A DNA stretch of 58,795 nucleotides from Actinomycetota bacterium (GCA_009702045.1 WLIV01000021.1:1-58795), one strand, 5' to 3'; counted from the first letter of the stretch, positions 1 to 8,982 are shown. The notes: generated by a model from the letters alone, not told the origin. Made by a program: numbers and translations.

Positions 1-1500
1 CGCCAACGGCAACACGGTCACCACGGCGACCAACTCGGTCACGTTCGGGGCTGCTGGTGGTACGTCCACGGTGTCGGGTACCGGTAGTGCAACCGCTTCC
101 AGCGGTGTCGCCACCAAGACGTTGACCGGTAACTTCTCCGGTACGGCGACCACGATCACCGCCTCGGCATCGGGTCTCACCAGTGGTACCGCAAGCCTCA
201 CGGTCACCGGCTACAGCACTGCCGCTCAGATTGTGCTCACCCCGACGACCCCCAGTGTTGCTGCGGCAGCGACTCAGGTGATGACCGCCACGATCACCGA
301 CACCTACAACAACACGGTCACCACTGCCACCAACACGATCACCTTCGCGGCCGCGGGTGGCACCTCGACGGTGTCGGGTACCGGTAACGCCAGTGCAGCA
401 AGCGGTGTCGCCACGGTCACCCTCACTGGTAACAAGTCCGGTACGGCGACCACGGTCACCGCTTCGGCGTCCGGTTTGACCAGCGATACCAGTTCGTTGA
501 CGGTCACCGGGTTTACGACGGCCACACAGGTTGTGCTCACCCCGGCCTCGCCGAGTGTTGCATCTGGTTCCACTCAGGTGATGACCGCCACGATCACTGA
601 CACGTATGGCAACACGGTGACCACGGCGACCAACTCGATCACGTTCGCCGCTGCTGGTGGTACCTCGACGGTCACTGGCACCGGCAGTTCGACGGCGGCA
701 AGTGGTGTCGCCACCAAGACGTTGACCGGTGTGGTGTCTGGCACGGCCACCACGATCACTGCCTCGGCGTCGGGTCTCAGCAGCGGTACTGCGACGTTGA
801 CGGTCACCCCCGGTACGGCGAGCAAGATCGTGCTCACCCCCGCCACCCCGAGCGTTGCCGCCGCAGCGACTCAGGTGATGACTGCCACGATTCAGGACGC
901 CAACGGCAACACGGTCACCACGGCGACCAACTCGGTCACGTTCGGGGCTGCTGGTGGTACGTCCACGGTGTCGGGTACCGGTAGTGCAACCGCTTCCAGC
1001 GGTGTCGCCACCAAGACGTTGACCGGCAACTTCTCCGGTACGGCGACCACGATCACCGCCTCGGCATCGGGTCTCACCAGCGGCACCGCGAGCCTCACGG
1101 TCACCGGCTACAGCACCGCCACCAAGATTGTGCTCACCCCGTCCAGTGCAAGCGTTGCTTCCGGCTCCACTCAGGTGATGACTGCCACGATCACCGACAC
1201 CTACGGCAACACGGTCACCACCGCAACCAACACCGTCACGTTCGCTGCATCGGGTGGCACCTCCACCGTCACTGGCACCGGCACCGCCGCGGCCAGCAGC
1301 GGTGTTGCCACCCTCACCCTCACCGGCAACAAGTCCGGCACGGCCACCACGATCACGGCCTCCACAACAGGTCTCACCAGCGACACCAGCCCGATCACTG
1401 TCACCGCTGGCACTGCCACGAAACTTGCGCTCACCGGCAGCATCGCCACCCACACCCTCACCGCCACCGTCCAAGACGCCAACGGCAACACCGTTACCAC
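1..1500 (+). repeat. ~300-bp tandem coding repeats (Ig-like units)
   Basis: In-frame DNA repeats with a period of 297-300 bp. Bases 1-183 match 898-1080 with only one difference seen (position 130), although other units in between are more diverged. This points to recent unit duplication or gene conversion every third unit. Confidence 0.85.
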
Positions 1501-1999
1501 TGCCACCAACTCGATCACGTTCAGTTTCAGTGGCACCGGCACGGCAACCTTCGACGCAGCAACCACCAAAGCCGTCAGCGCCTCCTCCGGTGTCGCCACC
1601 GCCACCCTGGTCAACCCCAACGTGTCTGGAAGTATCACCTTCAGCGCCGCAGCCACCGGTCTCACCAGCAGCACCCTGAGCGACACCGTCGCACTCGACT
1701 TCAACGACCAGGGCTCTACCACGTCGCCGGCGGACTGCACTCGATCCGCGAACACCAAGTGTGTATTCTCCGGCGGCGGAGCGGTCGCCAGCGTCGCGGT
1801 CACCGTCAACCTTTGCCCGGCCAACAGCTTCCCCTGTAACTCCGGTGGCATCAGCGTCTCGGTCACACCCAATGCTGCAGGAACCTGGACCACCGGCAGC
1901 AGCGGCTCACTCTCCAGCGGCACCTACTACGTCCAAGTCACACAGGGCGGCGTCACCAGCGCCACCACGCTCCAAGTGGTACGCGGCAACAGATACTGA
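1..1999 (+). CDS. Ig-like repeat surface protein, C-terminal part (5' truncated by window)
   Basis: The reading frame is open from base 2, so the gene begins outside the window; 665 residues are visible. They consist of about five tandem Ig-like (Big/invasin-type) units of ~100 residues rich in Thr, Ser, Gly and Ala. Each unit carries TQVMTATITDTYGNTVTTAT and a GTATTITASASGLTS-type strand. The phrase 'actcaggtgatgac' recurs at 272, 572, 869 and 1169, a period of 300/297/300 bp. The last ~100 residues are a different domain with four Cys and no LPXTG, membrane helix or sorting signal. Such proteins are usually secreted adhesins or fibres. It converges on the metal transporter at 2027. Family confidence is good; partner or ligand is unknown. 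Confidence 0.85.
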   Translation, partial: ANGNTVTTATNSVTFGAAGGTSTVSGTGSATASSGVATKTLTGNFSGTATTITASASGLTSGTASLTVTGYSTAAQIVLTPTTPSVAAAATQVMTATITDTYNNTVTTATNTITFAAAGGTSTVSGTGNASAASGVATVTLTGNKSGTATTVTASASGLTSDTSSLTVTGFTTATQVVLTPASPSVASGSTQVMTATITDTYGNTVTTATNSITFAAAGGTSTVTGTGSSTAASGVATKTLTGVVSGTATTITASASGLSSGTATLTVTPGTASKIVLTPATPSVAAAATQVMTATIQDANGNTVTTATNSVTFGAAGGTSTVSGTGSATASSGVATKTLTGNFSGTATTITASASGLTSGTASLTVTGYSTATKIVLTPSSASVASGSTQVMTATITDTYGNTVTTATNTVTFAASGGTSTVTGTGTAAASSGVATLTLTGNKSGTATTITASTTGLTSDTSPITVTAGTATKLALTGSIATHTLTATVQDANGNTVTTATNSITFSFSGTGTATFDAATTKAVSASSGVATATLVNPNVSGSITFSAAATGLTSSTLSDTVALDFNDQGSTTSPADCTRSANTKCVFSGGGAVASVAVTVNLCPANSFPCNSGGISVSVTPNAAGTWTTGSSGSLSSGTYYVQVTQGGVTSATTLQVVRGNRY

Positions 2000-2026
2000 C
2001 CCCCAACATCCGTGAGGTCGGAGCGG

Positions 2027-2749
2027 TCAGCCGCCGAGGATTGCTGGCAGCGATGACGACCGGCCGAGCACGAACAGCACGCCCATCAGCAGGCTGAACA
2101 GCGCGCTCACTGTGGTGAGCGCCAGGATCGGCCAGCGTCGATCGTCGAGCAGACGAAAGCCGTAGGTACTGCTGGCTGCGAGCAGTGTGTTGGCCGCCAC
2201 TAGGCCAACCACGAAGCACAGCAACACGGCGACGCTGGACCCTGGGCCGCCGGCGTGCGCCGCAGCGGCGAACACCACCACCTGTGTGGGAGTCTCGGCA
2301 CCGATGCCGTGCAGTACGCCGATACCAAAGGCGGCGCGGTTGCCGTCCGCGAGCAGGGGCTCGTCCGCTGAGCGCGCGTCACCGGTGGTGAGTCGTCGGA
2401 CGCCAGCGATCAGCAGCATCCAGCGGCTCATTGGGTGGGCATGGCCGCGGCGGTACACGAGCGTCCACAGCAGGTAGGCCCCCAGCGCGATCAGTGTGAC
2501 CCCGACAAGTCGCTCCATCGCTCCGTCGATGCTGTCGGGGAGTTGCCGGGAGAACAGGATCGCGGAAAGGCCGAGGGCGAGGATCATCACGGCGTGACCG
2601 GCGGCGTACAGCGTCGCCAGATGCATCGACCGCCGTGGCGTCTGTTGCGACGCAGTGAGATCGGTGAGCGCCGCGAGGTGATCCCAGTCGACGCCGTGGC
2701 GGAAACCGAACGCTAGTGCAGCTACGTAGGCCCCCAGGCCGAAGATCAG
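2027..2749 (-). CDS. NicO-family nickel/cobalt-type membrane transporter (non-standard start)
   Basis: Hydrophobic protein with about six membrane segments, resembling NicO/HupN-type Ni/Co permeases. The first ATG is at 2626, but in-frame sequence upstream of it encodes the family's metal-binding helix, FGFRHGVDWDHLAALTDLT, which must be part of the protein. No ATG, GTG or TTG lies in that extension, which stays open to 2803. The best candidates are CTG at 2749 or ATC at 2746, overlapping the TGA of the upstream dehydrogenase, so initiation may be by translational coupling. With CTG-2749 the protein is 240 aa. A second His motif, AAGHAV, follows the ATG. Metal specificity cannot be told. Confidence 0.7.
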   Translation of the reverse strand: MIFGLGAYVAALAFGFRHGVDWDHLAALTDLTASQQTPRRSMHLATLYAAGHAVMILALGLSAILFSRQLPDSIDGAMERLVGVTLIALGAYLLWTLVYRRGHAHPMSRWMLLIAGVRRLTTGDARSADEPLLADGNRAAFGIGVLHGIGAETPTQVVVFAAAAHAGGPGSSVAVLLCFVVGLVAANTLLAASSTYGFRLLDDRRWPILALTTVSALFSLLMGVLFVLGRSSSLPAILGG

Positions 2750-3939
2750 CTGGGTTCCTTGGGCAGGCCCAGCGCGCGCTCGCCGATGACATTCTTCTGA
2801 ATCTCATCGGTGCCGCCGCCGATGGACACGCCGCCGGTGGAGAGCGCGGCGTACTGCAGGGCGCCGCCACTGGCCGAGTCGTTGCCGACGAGCATGCCGC
2901 CAGCTCCGAGGATGCTCATGCCCAGGTCGCGCGAGTGGCGCGCCATCCCCGACAGAGCGATCTTGGCAATGCTGGCCTCAGGTCCCGAGCCCCCGGTATG
3001 GCGGGCGCGTAGGTTGGTGAGACGGTAGACCTCGCTGCGAATGTAGTACTTGACGAGATCATCGCGCAGTACTGGGTCGGTGTTGACCCCCGCCTTTTGC
3101 GCGTGCTTGATCAGCACGCGGCTGCTGCTGATCATCGCCTGCGGCTTCTCCTTGGCCTTTTCCTTGGCGATCTCGAACAGTTCGCCGACGGTGCGGTCGA
3201 GGTTGCCGCCCTTTGGGCCACCGTTGACGGTGAGCGCGCCGCGGGCCGACCCAGAAGCGGCCATCTTGCGTTCCAGGCCCAGCACCGTGGTGGCCACGGC
3301 CCAGCCGCCGCCCTCGGTGCCCATCAACTCGTTCGCGCGGGCTCTGGCGTCGGTGAGGAACACCTCGCAGAAGTGGGCGCTGCCGTTCATCGTGACCAGT
3401 GGGCGCACTTCGACACCGGGTTGCAGCATGTCGATCAAGATGAACGAGACGCCAGCGTGCTTCTGCGCCTCGAAATCGGTGCGGGCCAGCAGCAGGCCGC
3501 GGTCGGCCGCGTCGGCTCCTGAGTTCCACACCTTCTGACCGTTGATGATGTACTCCTCGCCGTCGCGCACCGCCTTGCAACGCACGCTGGCCAGATCGCT
3601 GCCGGCCTCAGGCTCGCTGAACAGTTGGCACCAGTGCTGTTCGCCGGTGGCGATCTTGATCAATTCCGCTTTCTGCGCGTCGGTGCCGTGCTTCATGATC
3701 ATCGGCGCGGCCATGTGCGGGCCCATGCCGGTGGGAGCGGCGATGACTCCACGGGTACCGAGCGTCTCGGAGATGATGCGTGCCGTCGCTCCACTGGCGT
3801 CGCACCCGCCGAGCGCAGCAGGCCACGTGGGTTGCGAGTACCCCGCGGTCGCGAGCCGCGACCACCACTCGCGTAGGGTCATCGACATGTCCCAGTTCTC
3901 ATCGATCCAGGTGTTCACTCGTGTGGCGATGTCCGACAT
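2746..3939 (-). CDS. Acyl-CoA dehydrogenase (FadE type)
   Basis: 397-aa flavin acyl-CoA dehydrogenase that would introduce an alpha-beta double bond in an acyl-CoA. Residues 107-115 are FSEPEAGSD, followed by the INGQKVWNS FAD-contact strand; the C-terminus has GGTDEIQKNVIGERALGLP, the usual end of the fold. Length is normal. ATG at 3939 is preferred over TTG at 3945. It is divergent from the acyl-CoA ligase at 3994 with only 54 bp between, so both probably share a control region; that region has one good half-site (TGACACAC at 3969) of the island's operator. Specific acyl substrate unknown. Confidence 0.9.
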   Translation of the reverse strand: MSDIATRVNTWIDENWDMSMTLREWWSRLATAGYSQPTWPAALGGCDASGATARIISETLGTRGVIAAPTGMGPHMAAPMIMKHGTDAQKAELIKIATGEQHWCQLFSEPEAGSDLASVRCKAVRDGEEYIINGQKVWNSGADAADRGLLLARTDFEAQKHAGVSFILIDMLQPGVEVRPLVTMNGSAHFCEVFLTDARARANELMGTEGGGWAVATTVLGLERKMAASGSARGALTVNGGPKGGNLDRTVGELFEIAKEKAKEKPQAMISSSRVLIKHAQKAGVNTDPVLRDDLVKYYIRSEVYRLTNLRARHTGGSGPEASIAKIALSGMARHSRDLGMSILGAGGMLVGNDSASGGALQYAALSTGGVSIGGGTDEIQKNVIGERALGLPKEPS

Positions 3940-3993
3940 GGCCAAAATAGTATCCTGTTTAATCGCCGTGACACACTGCCAGGAGATCCCGTG

Positions 3994-5553
3994 ATGACTG
4001 CCGCGATCGACCCGTTGTCTGCACCCACGCTGACCGCTGCGATGCGCGCCGGCCTGGCGCTGTGGCCGGATCTGAAGGTCACGTTCACCGGCGCGCGAGG
4101 CGAGCCGACCAGTTCACTGTCGGCGCTGTTCGAGCGTGGCCGACGGCTGGCGGGTGGCCTCTACGCGCACGGTCTACGCGCCGGCGACTCGATCGCGATG
4201 CAACTGCCGAACTGGCCCGAGGCCGTGGTCACGTTCGTCGCTGCTGCTGAACTGGGTCTGACGTTGGTGCCGATCGTGCACGTCTATGGGCCGTCCGAAC
4301 TGCAGTTCATCCTGCGCCAGTCGGGCGCCGCTGCGCTGGTGATCCCCGACCAGTGGCGCGGCATCAGCTTCCCCGACCGCATCCTGCCCGGAGACCGACC
4401 CTCCACGCTGCAGCAGGTGATCGTGCTCGGCGACGACATGCCCGATGGGTTCGTCAGCTGGCAGTCGGTGATGGACAGTGCCGTGGAGTTCCCCGAGGCG
4501 AACCCGCGCCCAGACGATCGCACGCTGCTGCTGTACACGTCGGGCACCACTGGCGAGCCGAAGGGCGTGGTGCACACACACCAGACGCTGATCGCCGAGA
4601 TTGGTCAGGTGCTGCACTACATGGACAACGAGGAAGGCGACGTCTCGCTGGTGTCGTTCCCCATCGGCCACATGGCCGGTGTGCTGGGGTGCGCTCGACT
4701 GTTCATGCGGAACCGCCACTCGATCTTCCTCGACGTGTGGGACGCGAAGCTCGCTGCGCAGGTGGTCGTTGACTACGGCGTCACGAGCACTGCGGGCACG
4801 CCGTTCCACCTGATCTCGTTGTTCGAGGCGGCGGATGCCGCAGGCCTGTCGCTCTCCTCGTTCCGCAGCATCATGCTCGGCGCCACCACCGTCGCTCCGT
4901 CGCTGATCCAGCAGGCCGATGAGCGCGGGATCAAGGCCTACCGCTGCTACGGGTCGACCGAGCAGCCGACGATCTCCTCCGGCAAACCCAGCGATTCGTT
5001 CGAGGATCGGGCGTACACCGACGGCCACCTGTTGCCCGGAGTCGAGGTGCGAATCCTCGACGACGACGACCACGACCTGCCGTTCGGACAGGCTGGCGAG
5101 ATCGTCACCCGCGGCCCCGACCTCACGCCCGGCTACACGAACCCCGAACACGATGTCGCAACTCGGCTGCCCGGTGGCTGGTTCCGCACCGGCGACATCG
5201 GCGTGCTCGACGAGCGCGGCTATCTCACCATCACCGACCGCAAGAAGGACATCATCATTCGCGCCGGCGAGAACATCGCATCACGTGAAGTGGAGGATGT
5301 GCTCGTCACCCACGAGGGTGTTCGTGAGGTCGCCGTCATCGGCCTGCCCGACGAGCGTTACGGCGAGCGTGTGTGCGCGGTCGTGGTGGCCGCGGGCGCC
5401 GGACTGACACTCGACGACGTTCGTGCTCACGTCGCTGCTGCCGGCCTGGCGCGCCAGAAGACCCCCGAGTCGCTGGTGATCGTCGACGAGATGCCGCGCA
5501 CTGCCAGCGGCAAGATCCAGAAAGCCGTCCTGCGCGACCGGCTGAAGGGGTAG
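3994..5553 (+). CDS. Acyl-CoA ligase (AMP-forming, FadD type)
   Basis: 519-aa ANL-superfamily ligase activating a carboxylic acid to its CoA thioester via acyl-AMP. The P-loop YTSGTTGEPKG is at residues 181-191, followed by YGSTEQP, GWFRTGDIG and DRKKDIIIRAGENI. The C-terminal catalytic lysine lies in PRTASGKIQK. ATG at 3994 follows AGGAG (3981-3985) at 8-nt spacing; GTG at 3991 is the alternative. Divergent from the dehydrogenase at 3939, which fits a ligase-dehydrogenase first step. The acyl specificity cannot be read from the sequence. Confidence 0.92.
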   Translation: MTAAIDPLSAPTLTAAMRAGLALWPDLKVTFTGARGEPTSSLSALFERGRRLAGGLYAHGLRAGDSIAMQLPNWPEAVVTFVAAAELGLTLVPIVHVYGPSELQFILRQSGAAALVIPDQWRGISFPDRILPGDRPSTLQQVIVLGDDMPDGFVSWQSVMDSAVEFPEANPRPDDRTLLLYTSGTTGEPKGVVHTHQTLIAEIGQVLHYMDNEEGDVSLVSFPIGHMAGVLGCARLFMRNRHSIFLDVWDAKLAAQVVVDYGVTSTAGTPFHLISLFEAADAAGLSLSSFRSIMLGATTVAPSLIQQADERGIKAYRCYGSTEQPTISSGKPSDSFEDRAYTDGHLLPGVEVRILDDDDHDLPFGQAGEIVTRGPDLTPGYTNPEHDVATRLPGGWFRTGDIGVLDERGYLTITDRKKDIIIRAGENIASREVEDVLVTHEGVREVAVIGLPDERYGERVCAVVVAAGAGLTLDDVRAHVAAAGLARQKTPESLVIVDEMPRTASGKIQKAVLRDRLKG

Positions 5554-5567
5554 CCGCCGGTCGCTCC

Positions 5568-5619
5568 CGGCTTCTGGGAAGGATCCGTCCCAACTCGGCT
5601 TCTGGGAAGGATCCGTCCC
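5568..5619. terminator. Tandem 24-bp repeat with hairpin cores between convergent genes
   Basis: The 24-bp sequence beginning CGGCTTCTGGGAAGG occurs at 5568-5591 and again at 5596-5619. Each copy contains GGGAAGGATCCGTCCC, a near-palindrome around GGATCC. It lies between the convergent ligase (ends 5553) and thiolase (ends 5657), so a bidirectional terminator role is likely, though there is no T-tract. Confidence 0.55.
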
Positions 5620-5656
5620 GGAAACCGGAACTGATCCTGTCCAGTACGTTGGCGAA

Positions 5657-6817
5657 TCAGCCCTTCTGGCTGCTGAGCACCACGACCGCGCCGGCCGCGG
5701 TGGGGCCGCCGATGTTGTGCGTGAGGCCGTTGACGGCACCCTCGACCTGGTTGTGGGCCTCGCCGCGCAACTGCTGGTAGATCTCCAGGCACTGGGCGAC
5801 GCCGGTGGCTCCCGGCGGGTGCCCCTTGGCCTTCAATCCGCCGCTGGGGTTGGTGGGCAGGCGACCGCCGATGGAGGCTGCGCCGCTCTCGATCATCTTG
5901 CCGGCACCGAACTTCTCGCAGAAGCCGAGGTCTTCGTAGTCGATCAACTCGACGCCGGTGAAGCAGTCGTGCACTTCGGCGACGTGGATGTCCTTGGCGG
6001 TAAGGCCAGCCTGTGCGTACGCGATCCTGGCGGCCTTCACGGTGGCCGGGAAGGTGGTGAGATCGGTCTTCTGCGCGTGCATCACACGATCGAGGCCAAG
6101 GCCGGCGCCACGTACCCACACCGGCTTGTCGGTGTACTTGTCGGCCAAGTGTTCGGCTACCAGCAGCACGGCGGCCGCCCCGTCGCTTTGCGGGCAGCAG
6201 TCGTACAGACCGAATGGGTCGGCGATGATCGGCGCGTTGAGCACCTGTTCGATGGTGATCTCGTTGCGCAGCTGCGCCTTCGGGTTCGAGACGCCGTTGT
6301 GGTGGTTCTTCACCGCGACCATCGCGAGGTGCTCGCGGGTGTTGCCGCTCTCGTGGAGCCAGCGGTTGGCGTGCAACGCGAAGTTCGACGGGGCGATCAG
6401 GCCCAGCGGAAAGTCCCATGCGCTGTCGCGGGTGAGTGCGGCCCACTCCCAGAACGTTGTGCTGGACGGGGTCTCGCGCACCTTGTCGGCACCGACGACG
6501 AGCACTACGTCGTAGTGCCCACCGGCGATGGCCATGAAGCCGTGGCGCACAGCGTCGTTACCCGTGGCGCATGCGTTCTCGACGCGCGAGATCGGCACGT
6601 CCATCAGACCGCAGTAGTCGGCGACGATGCCAGTGGAGAAGCCATCGGACGGGATCAGGTTGCCGAACCAGACGGCTTGGATGTCGGTGCGCTCGAACCC
6701 CTTGTCGACGCTGTCGATCGCCTCGCTGATCGCCATCGGCAGCATGTCCTTCATGCCCAGATGGAACAGTTCGCCGAACTGCGTCATCCCGGCGCCCACC
6801 ATTGCGACGCGCCTCAT
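5657..6817 (-). CDS. SCP-2-type thiolase (acetyl-CoA acyltransferase-like)
   Basis: 386-aa thiolase of the SCPx/lipid-transfer branch. The nucleophilic Cys83 is in ENACATG; VHDCFTGVEL and GGLKAKGHPPGATG supply the other active-site loops, so it looks catalytically complete. It would cleave a 3-ketoacyl-CoA. ATG at 6817 overlaps the TGA of the upstream HMGCS-like/DUF35 gene (ATGA), indicating translational coupling. DUF35 proteins are known partners of thiolases of this type, so a complex is likely. Last gene of the operon starting at 8953. Confidence 0.88.
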   Translation of the reverse strand: MRRVAMVGAGMTQFGELFHLGMKDMLPMAISEAIDSVDKGFERTDIQAVWFGNLIPSDGFSTGIVADYCGLMDVPISRVENACATGNDAVRHGFMAIAGGHYDVVLVVGADKVRETPSSTTFWEWAALTRDSAWDFPLGLIAPSNFALHANRWLHESGNTREHLAMVAVKNHHNGVSNPKAQLRNEITIEQVLNAPIIADPFGLYDCCPQSDGAAAVLLVAEHLADKYTDKPVWVRGAGLGLDRVMHAQKTDLTTFPATVKAARIAYAQAGLTAKDIHVAEVHDCFTGVELIDYEDLGFCEKFGAGKMIESGAASIGGRLPTNPSGGLKAKGHPPGATGVAQCLEIYQQLRGEAHNQVEGAVNGLTHNIGGPTAAGAVVVLSSQKG

Positions 6818-8022
6818 GCCGACACCTCCGTAGTGATCGCCGAATTGGTTGACGGCAGGAACCCGTAGCCGTAGTCGAGGATCCCAGAGCGGGCTGCGAC
6901 CAGGCGGAACACGAGGCGACCGGTGTCGCCGATCTTCATCGAGCCAGCGACCGCACCGGTGGTGCCGACCAACAGGCGCACACCGCTGTCGCCGAGCTCG
7001 GCGATCACCAGTGAGTACGGGCTGACCAATCCGGGCACTTGACCGCGGATGGTGGACATCGAGTAGATGACCGCCTCGCGGGGCAGGGCCACCGTGTCGC
7101 ACGGGCCTTCACTGCCGCACTGCGGACAACGGAAGCGGTGCGGGTAGATGAGCGCGCCGCACGTGCGGCACTTGGCGGCCTCGAGCCGGGTCTTGGCATC
7201 GAAGTTACGGTCGTACGACGGCAACGCAATGCTGATACTCGCGCCGGGGGCAGGGGTGCCCTTGGGCAGCGGCGCGGCTGGGCGCTCGTCGCGTACGACG
7301 GGCGCAGTGCCGGAGAGCAACTCGGACAGCACGGCCGCGCCCTGCTCCACAGCCACCAGGCGGCCGTGGCGATTCGCATCGAGCAGTGCTGCGAGCGCGA
7401 ACAGCGGGGCGCTGGCGCCGGTGGTGGGTAGCGCCGGGGGAGTGCCCTGGCAGAACGAAGCAGCGTCCTTGGCCGACAGACCGGCGGCCGCGATGATCGG
7501 CTGCGACAGGTCGAGGCGATCGATCGAGGCGTTGATGCCGCGCACACGCAGCAAACGCGGGTCGGCGTACTCGGTGGTGGAGCCGTGGCCGTCACGGGTG
7601 ACGATCGGCATGCTGCGGTTGACGCGATCGACGGTGCGCACCGATGCGCCGCTGGCGCCGACGAAGGCGGCTGCGGCACCTGCGGGAGCGAGGTCGGCGC
7701 CGATCACCAGCGTGCCGGCACTGGCATCGCCGAGTTCGGACAACGTGGCCGGGCCATTGCCGATGGCCTCGCGCACCAGCACATTGCCGGGCAGGCCGAG
7801 ACCGGCGAGCAACGGGGCGCTGTTTCCGCCCTCGAGCAGCGGCAGGTCGCGGCTGACGAGCACCACCTTGCGCACCTCGGCGAGGTCGACACCGGTCAGC
7901 GCGCTGCGGCCCGCGGCGACGGCGAGTGTGACGACGTCCTCGTCGCGGTTGACGGCGCGAGTTGTATCGGTGCCCCAAGGTGGCAGATATGTGCCGAGTG
8001 CAGCGATGTGTTGGATGGTCAC
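6814..8022 (-). CDS. Degenerate HMG-CoA-synthase-like domain fused to DUF35 (Zn-ribbon/OB-fold)
   Basis: 402-aa two-part protein. The N-terminal ~270 residues follow a thiolase/KAS III/HMG-CoA-synthase layout (HIAALGTYLPPWG at the start, later SFCQGTPPALPTTGASAP), but no NACYGG-type catalytic Cys motif is visible, so this half may be a scaffold. The C-terminal part is DUF35: Zn ribbon CRTCG/CPQCG near residues 285-305, then an OB fold. In archaea, thiolase, DUF35 and HMG-CoA synthase form one complex; here the latter two are fused and the thiolase gene overlaps. GTG at 8022 has GAGG at good spacing; TTG at 8028 is the alternative. Confidence 0.75.
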   Translation of the reverse strand: MTIQHIAALGTYLPPWGTDTTRAVNRDEDVVTLAVAAGRSALTGVDLAEVRKVVLVSRDLPLLEGGNSAPLLAGLGLPGNVLVREAIGNGPATLSELGDASAGTLVIGADLAPAGAAAAFVGASGASVRTVDRVNRSMPIVTRDGHGSTTEYADPRLLRVRGINASIDRLDLSQPIIAAAGLSAKDAASFCQGTPPALPTTGASAPLFALAALLDANRHGRLVAVEQGAAVLSELLSGTAPVVRDERPAAPLPKGTPAPGASISIALPSYDRNFDAKTRLEAAKCRTCGALIYPHRFRCPQCGSEGPCDTVALPREAVIYSMSTIRGQVPGLVSPYSLVIAELGDSGVRLLVGTTGAVAGSMKIGDTGRLVFRLVAARSGILDYGYGFLPSTNSAITTEVSA

Positions 8023-8032
8023 TGGCAATACC

Positions 8033-8953
8033 TCACTTGAATGCAGCGCGAGGGCGTTGCACGAACTCGAAGGGGACTCCGTCGGGATCGTTGAGGAAGC
8101 AAATCCACATCTCGGGCACCGGGGTGCCGTTGAGGATGACGTCCATCGGCGGGCGTTCGAACACTACGCCCTCAGCCTTCAGCTCTTCATATGCGGCGCG
8201 AGTGTCCTCGACACCCAGGGCCATGCGGAACAGACCTGCATGCTGCGGGTTGGCGTAGTGGCGACCGTGTGAGGCAGGTGTGTTCCACTGCACCAACTGC
8301 ACCTCGAACGGCTCGTCGGGCAGACGCAGACGTGCGAACTCGCCATCGACCGCTTCGGGCGCTCCGGCCCAACTGCCCTCGCTGAACGAGGCGCGCTCGA
8401 TGAGTGCAAAGCCCAGACGTTCGTAGAACGGCAACGACGCGTCGAGGTTGGTGGACGTGACGCGCAGGTGGCGGAACTGGGCGTGTCCCTCGCTGAGCAG
8501 CGCGTTCTCCATGATCTCGATGGTGACGCCGGTGGCGTCCACCATGCGGGCGGCCAGACCGAACGGCGAGCGGCCGTTGAACGCCACGGTGCAGCCCATT
8601 CCGGTGAGGCGGGCGACCGTCTCGTCGATCTTGCGCACCGAGAAGCCCAGCGCTTTCACGCCAACCTCGAGCGGGTCGAGCGACGGAGCGCCTTCTAGTG
8701 CCGGGTCGATCCAGGCCTGCACCTCGACCGCGGGGCTGACGCGAGCACCACGCTGGTCGTAGACGAACGTCGTCTCGCCGTACGTGTCGCGGTCGATACC
8801 GAGGATCTTGCCCGGGCCCCATTCCTTCGGGGTGCGCATGACCAACCGGAGTCCGAGACCGTTCACGAGAAACTCGGTGACCGGCTCTACGTCGTGGCAG
8901 CAATAACAGATGTGGAGGAACCGGCGCGCCGGCTTCACTGCGGTTGAACCCAT
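8033..8953 (-). CDS. Two-domain VOC/glyoxalase-fold protein
   Basis: 306 aa with two vicinal-oxygen-chelate modules: FLHICYCCHDVEPVTEF starts the first, and FRHLRVTSTNLDASLPFYER the second at mid-length. Members include extradiol dioxygenases, epimerases such as methylmalonyl-CoA epimerase, and lyases; the activity here is open. ATG at 8953 is chosen because the earlier in-frame TTG at 8983 lies next to the operator at 8969-8982. First gene of a three-gene operon with the HMGCS-DUF35 fusion and thiolase. Confidence 0.8.
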   Translation of the reverse strand: MGSTAVKPARRFLHICYCCHDVEPVTEFLVNGLGLRLVMRTPKEWGPGKILGIDRDTYGETTFVYDQRGARVSPAVEVQAWIDPALEGAPSLDPLEVGVKALGFSVRKIDETVARLTGMGCTVAFNGRSPFGLAARMVDATGVTIEIMENALLSEGHAQFRHLRVTSTNLDASLPFYERLGFALIERASFSEGSWAGAPEAVDGEFARLRLPDEPFEVQLVQWNTPASHGRHYANPQHAGLFRMALGVEDTRAAYEELKAEGVVFERPPMDVILNGTPVPEMWICFLNDPDGVPFEFVQRPRAAFK

Positions 8954-8968
8954 CTGCGCAGCGTAACC

Positions 8969-8982
8969 TAACACTTGTGTCA
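8969..8982. promoter_or_regulatory. Inverted-repeat operator site 1
   Basis: TAACACTTGTGTCA, one mismatch to TGACRNNNNYGTCA. It is 15 bp upstream of the VOC gene start. The bottom strand reads TTGACA at the site edge, a -35-like hexamer facing the gene. Confidence 0.75.

Noticed and set aside
1-1500. CRISPR-like periodicity
   Set aside because: Units are ~300 bp, in frame and coding; there are no short repeats with unique spacers.
1201-1923. Bottom-strand and alternative frames within the Ig-like repeats
   Set aside because: They exist only because the repeat DNA is GC-rich and periodic; the top-strand frame explains the repeats.
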